NCBI GenBank assembly: GCA_933228675.1 | Contig: OW121741.1 | Coordinates: forward strand, 61,216,863-61,280,862 | DNA length: 64,000 bases | Origin: Stomorhina lunata | Lineage: Eukaryota > Arthropoda > Insecta > Diptera > Rhiniidae | Direction: 5' to 3' | Shown here: piece by piece, positions 56,025-64,000 of the stretch | How positions within the stretch are numbered: the first letter of the stretch is position 1 | How the letters are laid out: each line of letters opens with the position of its first letter | Translations under genes and position numbers: made by a program | Notes under the pieces: model-generated | Told to the model about the DNA's origin: nothing | The model's input: the letters and a program-made list of their open reading frames with translations, nothing else | The model's database searches: none

Positions 56025-57406
56025 ATGAGCTTTTCAAACAATAACATTAGTGAGCGAAGATTAAGTCTAAACGGGAGAAATGCGTATCTTACAGTGAATG
56101 TTACAGAGAGTGAGTTACAAAAAATAAACAAAAAAATTTATGATAGCGCGTATCTAACCGCCAAAACTAGTTGTGCTTCTTCTTGTTCCCCAACACTTTT
56201 GACAAGAGTGGACAATACATTAAAAGAAAGTGTGATGACAACCAATATCAATAATATGGTAACTAATAGTTCTTCATTTCCGCACGCGCCTGAAAGCATG
56301 CTCAAGTTATCACCCCCAGTACTAAAACTCACCACAGTAAGTACAAATACAATTAACCCTAAAACGGGAGCCATACCAAAAAGCGGCAATCCCCCAACCG
56401 AAATAAAACCACAAATCCAAATTGGAATCGATAGGTATATAACGGTTTTAAAACGAGGACGTAGTTAAAGTCCTCTAAAGTAGCATCTATGCCAACTCAA
56501 ATAATTTAATTAAAAATTTAGTTTCCTTAATTGGAGAAAAAGCTTTTTATGTTGTTCCGTAACCAAAATACAGGTAAATAATGAAAATGGATACCGTAAA
56601 ATAGTCAATGATTTCGAGCTGCGCAATAAAAGCTTTTACACGTACCAATTAAAAAGCAGCAAAAGGTCTGCAAGTAGTCATTAAGGGCATCGACTCGTGC
56701 GTCGAATCAGACGAAATAAAAGAATGCTTACAAAAAAGTGGGTTTTAAGTAAAACATGTGACTAACATTAGAAATAGAGGAAGTATCCCTCAACCTATGT
56801 TTAGAGTGGAACTAGAACCAGGTGATATTAAATTGAGAATAAATGAACCGCATCCTATATACAGCTTAAAGTACCTACTGCACCGAAAAATAACAGTAGA
56901 GGAGCCATACAAGAGAAAAGGCCCAATTCATTGTTCAAATTGTCAGGAATTCGGACACTCTAGGACTTACTGCAAATTACCCCCAGTTTGTGTTATATGC
57001 GGGGAATTACACGGATCCGCACAATGTAATAAGCCTAAAAACGACACAAACATAAAAAATGTAGCAATTGTGGTGGAAATCACACTGCAAATTACAGAGG
57101 ATGCCCTGTGTAAATATTTCACAGTTTCCACAGATTACAATATCTTATTCTAACAAAAATTCCTATGCAAACGTTTTAAAAGCAAAAAGTACTTCTGACA
57201 ACCCTTCACCAAAAACAAATTCTAACCCCAGACCAAACATTGATTAAAGTACTGAAAATGCAAACTTGAACTTCAGCAGGCTAGAGTCCACAATTAGCTC
57301 TCTAGTGCAGTCAGTAAATAGTTTCACTACCACAATGAGTAGCATGATGCAAGAAATGGTTAAAATGCAATCAATGCTATTGAAGGCCATTCTAAATAAG
57401 CCATGA
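56025..57406 (+). pseudogene. Jockey ORF1 (Gag-like) with CCHC knuckles
   Basis: The N-terminal 147 aa are open (to 56468), then frameshifted to about 56757. From 56758 the frame carries FRVELEPGDIKLRINEPHPIY, the Jockey Gag PRE/C2HC-associated region, and knuckles CSNCQEFGHSRTYC and CVICGELHGSAQC; a third, CSNCGGNHTANYRGC, is in another frame near 57067. The C-terminal stretch SYANVLKAK... SMMQEMVKMQSMLLKAILN ends at TGA 57404-57406, overlapping the ORF2 start. It would package element RNA. At least two frameshifts. Confidence 0.82.
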
Positions 57407-58224
57407 ACGGCATGAAAATATGTTTTTGGAACGCAAACGGCATTCGCCAACATAAAAACGAAATTGAATATTTCCTTAACGATAAACAAATCGACAATAT
57501 GCTCGTTTCGTATGCTGCAAAAAGTTTATTTCAAATACATGATTATGTACTCTATGATACCAAGGACCCAAGAGGTAGAGCATGCGGCGGCTCGGCTATT
57601 CTTATAAAAGAGCGTATCAAGCACTATTTATTGTGCGATTATTGTGAAGATTATCTGCAAGCAACTACAATTTGTCTAAAAGATTTTTATCGTAATTTAG
57701 TATATCTTCAATATATTCCCCCCCAAGGTTCTCAATTTCTGAGGAGCAATATAGCAAATTCTTCAAATCACTTGGACCCCGCTTTTTGGCAGCTGGAGAT
57801 TATAATGCAAAGCACACATTCTGGGGATCGCGACTGATTACCCCTAAAGGTCGTGTGTTGTTTGATTCTATCTCAAAATTGGGTTTGGACGTAACATCAA
57901 GCGGTCATCCTACTTATTGGCCTAGTGACCCAAATAAAATCCCGAATGTTATCGATTTCGGACTAACGAAAAGTATCAGAAGGGAAATGATCCAAGTTGA
58001 ATCTTCTTTGGAACTTTCCTCGGACCATTCGCCAACCATCATAACCCTATTAAAGCCGGATGAAACCGTATCCCCGCCTATAGATGTAGCAATGGCTAGC
58101 ACAAAAATAAACTGGCTTAAATACAAGAAATACCTCAGCACTCACTGCACAGAAAACATACCGCTGCATACACCTGAAGACATAGATCTCTCTATTAGAT
58201 ATCTTGAATATAATCTCAAATTGG

Positions 58225-58960
58225 CTGCTAAACATGCTACAGTACTCCCCAGTCAACATGCCACATCCCCCCACTGGCAACATGAAACATCACCTCTATG
58301 GCATGACATTTGTCCCCCCACAGCAAACCACATCACCCACAATAATATCCGATACCCAATCCCCCAAGAACTTGCTACACAACCCCCAATACAATATGCT
58401 TGATAACAACCAAACAGGAAACAGTACCAAGCTTGAACAAGATACCATACTATCCCCCAATGCTACATTATCCCCCCGGCAACATGTCACTCTATCCCCC
58501 ATACTAAACTCCGCTTTAACCCCCGGCAATATGCCACATTACTCCCCCACAACAAGCTCCGTTAATCTCTCTCAGTATGCTACATTACCCCCCAATCATC
58601 ATGCTACTTTAGCCCCCTGGCAATATGCTACATCAGCTTTAACCGCAGGCAATATGCCTCATTACACCCCCACAACAAGCTTCACTAATCCCCCGCAACA
58701 TGATACACTACCCCTCTACCATCTTGCTGCTTTGGCCATCTGGCAATATGATGCATCATCCCCCCTACAACACGCTACATTAAACCCCCACAACATACTG
58801 CATTACCCCCAGATAATATGCCGCATAACTCCCCCGGTAACATGCTACTCTACCCCGACAACGACATTCTACGTTGCCCACAAGACATTCATTACCCCTC
58901 ACAACAAGCTATTCCAACCCCCTACACCATGCTGCATTTCCTTCCCGACAAGTCAGGGGT
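58225..58960 (+). repeat. C-rich imperfect tandem repeats in the Jockey linker, long version
   Basis: About 735 bp of repeated CAATATGC(C/T)ACATTA(C)CCCCC-type words encoding HATLPP / YATLPPNHH / NMPHYSP units. The G-poor, C-rich plus strand stands out from the surrounding AT-rich DNA. Longer than in copy 1 (490 bp), so unit number varies between copies. Confidence 0.85.
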
Positions 58961-59774
58961 AATAGAATACATATACTCTGCCGATGTCAAACGGCTTTTG
59001 GCTGAAAAAAGAAGAGCCCGAAGAGAATGGCAAATTCGTAGATCCCCCCAAACTAAAAGCAGACTCCGAAATTGCATAAAATCACATAGGAAATTACTAG
59101 AATCCCAAAGGGCTGAATCTCTGGAAACTTATCTGAAAGAACTAGATGCGACCCCACAATCGGACTATTCATTATGGCGAGCTGCTAAAAGCTATAAAAG
59201 TAATGTCATTCGTAAACCACCCTTGAGAACTACGAGTGGAGGCTAGACAAGAAGCGACTCAGAGAAAGGAAATCTGTTTGCAAACCACTTGAAAAATGTA
59301 TTTACCTCCAACTTATCAAATGACATTGTACAGCAACGTAGAAAAACGATTAGGTTTGAGACTCGGGAGGTTATAAAATCTATTCTTGATTTAAACCCCA
59401 AAAAAGCATCTGGATTTGACAAAGTGAGCAATAAAATGTTAAAAGAGCTCCCCTTAATAGCAATAAGAATAATAACATTTATTTTTAATGCAATCTTACA
59501 TCTAAAATATTATCCCCAAGAATGGAAGGTTTCATTAATCACCATGGTACCTAAGCCAGGTAAAGATCACTCAAAAGTAGAGTCCTATAGACCCATAAGT
59601 CTTCTATCTAATATGTCAAAACTATTTGAAAAATTGTTAGTTACCAAATTAACGCAAATTTTAGATGAAATCGGATACATTCCCAATCACCAGTTTGGTT
59701 TGAGAAAAAAGCATAGTACAATTGAACAAACACATAGACTTGTAACTTGTAACAAATTAAAGCAAATTGTCCCC

Positions 59775-59815
59775 ATGGACATATACATGCTCTTACATAG
59801 CATGTATATGTCCAT
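59775..59815. repeat. 17-bp inverted duplication in Jockey copy 2 RT
   Basis: ATGGACATATACATGCT (59775-59791) and its perfect complement (59799-59815) with a 7-nt loop. Copy 1 has only the left word followed by an unrelated sequence, so the right arm replaced native sequence, as expected for a template-switch event. Confidence 0.9.
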
Positions 59816-60985
59816 CGTAAATTTATTATTAAAGAAGGAGACTTCTTAAGCACTCCACAACCTATTAAAGCTGGTGTTCCCCAAGGAATTCTTTATATTA
59901 TATACACCTCTGATATGCCTGCAAATATATACACAAGCACGTCCACATTTGCAGATGATATTGCCATCCTAAGTATTAATGAAAACCCAGTTGAAGCATC
60001 TAGGAATTTACAGAACCACAGAAAAATGGCTAAACCAATGGAAGATAAAAGTGAATGAACAGAAATGCATTCATATCACCTTTACATTGCGCAGAGACTC
60101 ATGCCCACCTGTTAAAATTAATAACCAACTTATCCCCCAACAAACAGAAGTGAAATACCTAGGTATTCACTTGGATCGACGGCTTACGTGGAAGAGTCAC
60201 ATAGATGCCAAATTGACCCAAATTAAACTAAAGTCAGCACAAATTAACTGGCTAATTGGTAAAAACTCTAAACTTAGTCTAGATTGCAAAATTCTTTTGT
60301 ACAACTCTATAATTAAACCAATATGGTGTTACGGAATTCAATTGTGTGGCACTGCCTCAGAGTCAAATATTAAGAAAATACAAAGGCGACAAAATAAACT
60401 TTTAAGAATAATTATGGCGCCCCGTAGTACATTAAAAACTCCAACTTACACAAAGACCTTGAAATTCCGTTGGTTAAAACAGAAATAGCGAAGCGTGTTT
60501 TAATTATATCAATAAATTGGCATGTCACCCAAACCCACTAGCTAGAAATAATTTAAACGGTCGCGGCCATATCCGACTCAGAAGGGGGGATACTAGCGAC
60601 CTGTACAGCAGCTAAGGAACATGGATTTTAATAATGTAAAAAATCCTACTGACGCAAAGGATTATGAAGTTACAAATGGACTTCCATAATTAAGCATTTT
60701 AGATTTTAAGAGTTGATTACTTACTGTTAGTTCATAGTAAATGAAGATACAATAAATAAAACAGGATGCAAAAAAAATGTCATTATGTAGTTTAAAGTTG
60801 TTGTAATTTTGTGGTTTGCAAAAACGCTAATTCCACAAAACTACGAAAAATATTAAAAGCACGTGCTAAGTGGACGAATATTAATTTTTTCAATTGGATT
60901 TGGTGTTTTCTGTTCTATTTTTACTAAAGTCGTGAAACGTGCACAACTAAAAAGGAAACATAAAAAAGTTAGCGTTGTTTTAAAG

Positions 60986-61036
60986 GTAAATATTTCAGTT
61001 TAAATTTTTATATAATGCAATTTATATTAATTTTAG
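60986..61036 (+). other. Possible 51-bp intron before the DDE-like gene
   Basis: TAAAG|GTAAATATTT at the donor and TTAATTTTAG at the acceptor, 26 bp before the ATG at 61063. The length is at the low end for fly introns. Weak, but it would mark a transcribed gene. Confidence 0.3.
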
Positions 61037-61062
61037 TATGTATTTTTTATTAAGAAATTGAT

Positions 61063-62830
61063 ATGGATTCTTCCCAAAACTATGGAATTGAAGCAGATGA
61101 CGGTGTTGTGGGACTAGTTCCATATGGGTTTAATACAGACTCTGACGATTCCTATGAACTTCATCCGAGAACTCGTAGAAAGCGGGTTCGCTCAGAAAAC
61201 CCATCTTGGTATTCAGTTAGATATAGGAAGCGCAGGGAATATGGTAAGTGCTATTTTGGAAAAGAGAAGACAGGCAGTGGTTGGAATTATAAAAAACAAA
61301 AAGAAGCACGGACATTAAAGAACAGGTGCAACTGTAAGAAAAATATTGCTTTAAAGTGCACAGAGATTTCTGAGGAAAATAGGAGAAAAATATTTAACGA
61401 TTTTTGGAAAATGAATTGGAGCGAAAAAAAACTCTATATAAATACGATGATTCAAGTCCATCCAATTGAAAGGCCCAGAAATAGAAAAGAAGAAAATAAA
61501 TCTAAAAGATGTCAAACATTGCAATATTATTTGAAAGTAGATAACAAAAATATAAGAATCTGTAAAACACTTTTTTTGAATACGTTGGGAATTGGTCGAC
61601 AAACTGTAGCCAATTGGATGAAAAAAATCTAACTTCGAGAAGAATTGTTCCAAGAAGTAATGGTTCATCGGAAGCAAAAAATTGTCTTAATATGTTTTTT
61701 GATTTCCTACCATTAATGGAGTCGCTCTACTATCGTGCTGTCACCACAAAAAAATATCTACAAACAGAATGGCGTTCTAAATTGCAACTGTACCACTTTT
61801 ATGTTGACTGGTGTGTTGGAAACAATACCAAATCACTTTGCCTTACATCTTTCTATAATACATTTGAAGCAAAAAATTTTGCTCTATTTTCTCCGAAAAA
61901 AGACCAATGCGAATTGTGTTTACGTTTTTCAGCAGGAAATTTATCTCAAGATGCTTATAACCTTCACCAAGAAAAGAAAGAAGAAGCTAGGCATGAAAAG
62001 ATCAAAGACAGTGACAATGAAACACACGTCTACACCGTCGATCTTCAGTCTGTATTAATGGCCCCAAAATCACAAGTGAGCAGCCTATATTACCGTACGA
62101 AACTTCAGGTCCATAACTTAGTTTTATACAATCTTTTGTGAAGTGGAAGGTGGTCTGAGTTCCGAAGAATTCGCAAGTATTTGGATTTATTTTATAGAAA
62201 ACAAAGTTCTTTGTGGAAATGATAATCCAAAAAAAATAATATTTTATAGCGATGGTTGTACGTATCAAAATAGAAACTGTGTTATGAGCAATGCTCTGCT
62301 CAATGTGGCTGTCAAACATGGCATTGATATTGAGCAAAAAAATCTTGAAATTGGACGTACACAAATGGAGTTAGATAGCGTTCATTCCACTATAGAAAGA
62401 GCTTTGAAAAAAAGAGTAATTAACGTACCTTCAGAATACATAGATGTTTGTAAAAATGCTCGAAAAAACTCTAGGCCGTATGATGTTGTGTATTTGGATC
62501 ATACATTCTTCAAAATATTTGAAAACGTTCAATTTCTTAAGAGCATCAGACCTGGGCATAGTAAAGGTGATAGTAAAGTTACAGATATTAGAGCTATAAA
62601 GTACACCTCAAGTAAAGAAATATATTTCAAGATTCGTTTTTCTGATGTATGGAAAATATTACCGCAGAAAATCGATGATACAATTGATCCCATAGACTTT
62701 GAAAATTTACAGCAACTTTATCAAGAAAGGAGAAAAATTTTCTGCAAGAAAATATGAAGACTTACAATTTCTCAAATCAACCTTACCCAATGAACATCAC
62801 AAATTTTACGATGATTTACCTCACCTTTGA
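61063..62830 (+). pseudogene. DDE-like transposase or transposase-derived gene, broken
   Basis: Three blocks: 61063-61632, 61614-62141 and 62143-62757, with a fourth short frame to TGA at ~62830. N-terminus: acidic start, a basic RTRRKRVR stretch, then CNCKKNIALKC with IFNDFWKMNWSEKKLYI. Middle: SPKKDQCELCLRF. Catalytic core: YTVDLQSVLMAP (Asp), IIFYSDGCTYQNRN (Asp), ELDSVHSTIERA (Glu/His), then NVPSEYIDVCKNAR and KYEDLQFLKSTLP. It resembles a widespread arthropod family of uncharacterised DDE-fold proteins; I cannot name the superfamily. Frameshifts: at the A7 run at 61620-61628, near 62133 and near 62740. No flanking terminal repeats were found, so transposon versus domesticated origin is open. 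Confidence 0.62.
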
Positions 62831-62859
62831 ATTTTTTTCTACCTTAAGTTTTATAGCTT

Positions 62860-62927
62860 TTAAAAAGAATTAAAATGAGCTTCAAAATGTATATATACAT
62901 TTTGAAGCTCATTTTAATTCTTTTTAA
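62860..62927. repeat. 68-bp perfect palindrome
   Basis: Perfect self-complementary sequence centred at 62893/62894 with no spacer, 30 bp after the DDE-like gene. It reads AATGAGCTTCAAAATGTATA into its own complement. It could be a 3' hairpin, a MITE remnant, or a recent template-switch product. Confidence 0.9.
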
Positions 62928-63096
62928 TTTTAATTTTCTTTTATATATTTTGTACCTTTTTAATAGAAATAAACTGAACTAGTCTTAAGTTTCTGTTGTT
63001 TTAATAAAATTAAATCAAACTTCTTTTTTTATTTTAAACTGATTGTAGGAAAATGTGCTAAGTCCACGATAAAAAGAAAAAGTTTACAAAGCAAAA

Positions 63097-63868
63097 ATGT
63101 CCAAAAATGAAAAGTTGAAAAATCGACATACAGAGGGATTTTTTAGCCGCTATAAACAAAAAATTATATTTATTCATCGTTTAGATAATAACGGAAAAGT
63201 AAAATTATTTAATAATAGTGTAGACTACGATGTTTCTACATGATGTAACAAATATTCTTCTAAATTTATTTTTTTTTTTAAATTTAGAATGCAGAAAACA
63301 AAGATATTAATTTAAAAATATTTCTCCATTTTTTACCTGAGCACTTGATTAGTTTAAATACGAAAGAAACAGTTTTTGCAAAAAGCCTACTTATTAATTA
63401 TTCAACCAGTCTTTTTATATTTATTGTATATTTCTTTATAAGAATATATTATTTCTGTTTAGAGGACTCAAAACAGGCCCTACGGTATTTCCCGCTGAAT
63501 GAATGTTCCTCAGTAAAAAATTATATTTTACGCTCGCAAAATAAAAGAGCGTAAGAGTACATGTGAGTTTGATTTGCACAATTGTGTATGACGCTGACAT
63601 TCCTGCTTTAAAGCCAAAAATAAAAAAGTCAAAAATAAAAATCCATGAAGTAGTTTTGAAGTTATTCCATTTTTTATGTTATAGAAAATTTGTAGTCAGA
63701 AAGCAAAACAGATCTGCGAATTTAAAAAGAACAAAAGATAAAACGGTTATTGAGGTCGCAAATGCTTCGAAAGAGACTTCAATGGAGTTTCTACAGTTCT
63801 TAGCGGATACAGTTCCGAACCACCACCAAAAAGTTTTAAATGCTATAGGAGGATACATTTTTGATTAA
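63097..63868 (+). other. Unrecognised short ORFs
   Basis: Three consecutive plus-strand frames: 63097-63243 (48 aa, Lys/Asn-rich), an open frame from ~63287 through 63554 (NKDINLKIFLHFLPEHLISLN..., with a hydrophobic FIFIVYFFIRIYYF), and 63563-63868 (101 aa, ending TSMEFLQFLADTVPNHHQKV). A pyrimidine run plus TTTAG at 63270-63287 could be a splice acceptor. I recognise no domain. They could be exons or a decayed second gene of the neighbouring DDE element; chance ORFs are also possible. Confidence 0.3.
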
Positions 63869-64000
63869 TTTAAATAATTATTATTAATTTTTGTTGACCT
63901 TGAGGTTCCTATTTTTTATTAATACGCTCTCTAAAACATATTAAAATACTTATGCCACATCCTGAAATTTCCTTTTTTAGTTTCAATTTAAAAAAAATAT

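Larger units (their letters stand above)
57403..60612 (+). pseudogene. Jockey ORF2: endonuclease, His/Pro linker, RT with deletion
   Basis: Starts MNGMKICFWNANGIRQHKNE (Asn of the endonuclease), frameshift near 57780, then AAGDYNAKHTFWGSR and LSSDHSPTII (Asp-His). A linker of repeated C-rich words runs 58225-58960 in shifting frames. RT: SGFDKVSNKML, MVPKPGKDHSKVESYRPISLL, HQFGLRKKHSTIEQ. Then ~95 bp are missing relative to copy 1, removing the FIDVSQAFDKVW motif with its catalytic Asp. FADDIAIL remains near 59950. An in-frame TAG at 59244-59246 and several frameshifts add to the damage. The C-terminus RRGDTSDLYSS ends at 60612. Confidence 0.85.
56025..60777 (+). mobile_element. Jockey-clade LINE, copy 2, near full length
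   Basis: ORF1 (56025-57406), ORF2 (57403-60612), a 3' UTR with AATAAA (60751-60756) and a short A-run (60770-60777). ORF1 ends and ORF2 begins in an ATGA overlap (57403-57406). It shares the endonuclease, His/Pro linker and RT with copy 1 at 35005-37560. Frameshifts are spread through both ORFs and RT has an internal deletion, so it is inactive. The 5' limit is uncertain. Confidence 0.88.

Noticed and set aside
60861..63062. GTGCTAAGTGGACGA (near 60867) and GTGCTAAGTCCACGA (near 63056) as terminal repeats of the DDE-like element
   Set aside because: They are in direct, not inverted, orientation and differ at the two central bases; no further similarity extends inward.

Overview
The window looks like AT-rich repetitive DNA from a higher fly (Diptera, probably a calyptrate such as a blow fly or house fly). 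This rests on GTCY-bearing mini-me-like repeats, LOA/I-type and Jockey LINEs, Tc1-like transposons and a copia element primed by initiator tRNA-Met. I found no convincing host gene, tRNA or rRNA. Almost every supportable feature is a transposon, a piece of one, or a tandem repeat, usually nested in others and on both strands.

Layout. 1-6 kb: a LOA-like LINE tail, then a decayed Ty3/gypsy element with both LTRs. 6.4-13.5 kb: mini-me-like repeats and a 2.3 kb unit present twice, each unit carrying two head-to-head halves of a Tc1-like transposase and followed by a 21-bp satellite array. 13.5-21.5 kb: a very large foldback structure with 21-bp arrays at both outer ends, inverted arms, an AT-microsatellite centre, and a 5'-truncated LOA LINE in one arm. 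21.8-24.5 kb: Helentron/DINE-1-like repeats with ~131-bp tandem units. 24.7-27.4 kb (minus): a broken gene with the full metal- and zinc-binding signature of the RAG1/Transib transposase superfamily, split by a MITE and a LINE. 27.6-32.7 kb: a CR1/Jockey-group LINE whose endonuclease region is split by a 1.18 kb tandem-repeat insertion. 35-37.6 kb: a Jockey LINE remnant, followed by a terminal-inverted-repeat element. 39.5-41.1 kb: a second head-to-head Tc1-like structure. 44.9-46.8 kb (minus): a LINE 3' half. 47.1-48 kb: a mini-me-like copy. 48.1-51.2 kb: an RTE LINE with an uninterrupted reading frame. 51.4-55.8 kb: a copia element with near-identical LTRs and several frame breaks. 56-60.8 kb: a near full-length Jockey LINE. 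61-62.8 kb: a broken DDE-like transposase or transposase-derived gene. 63.1-63.9 kb: unrecognised short ORFs.

Functionally the elements do not form a pathway. Autonomous families (RTE, copia, Jockey, LOA, Tc1-like) sit beside short elements that probably depended on other enzymes (MITE, mini-me, Helentron-like). Nesting gives relative ages: the RAG1-like gene predates a MITE and a LOA insertion, and the foldback arms predate another LOA insertion because the opposite arm keeps the empty site. The density and nesting suggest heterochromatin or a piRNA-cluster-like locus. That is inference only.
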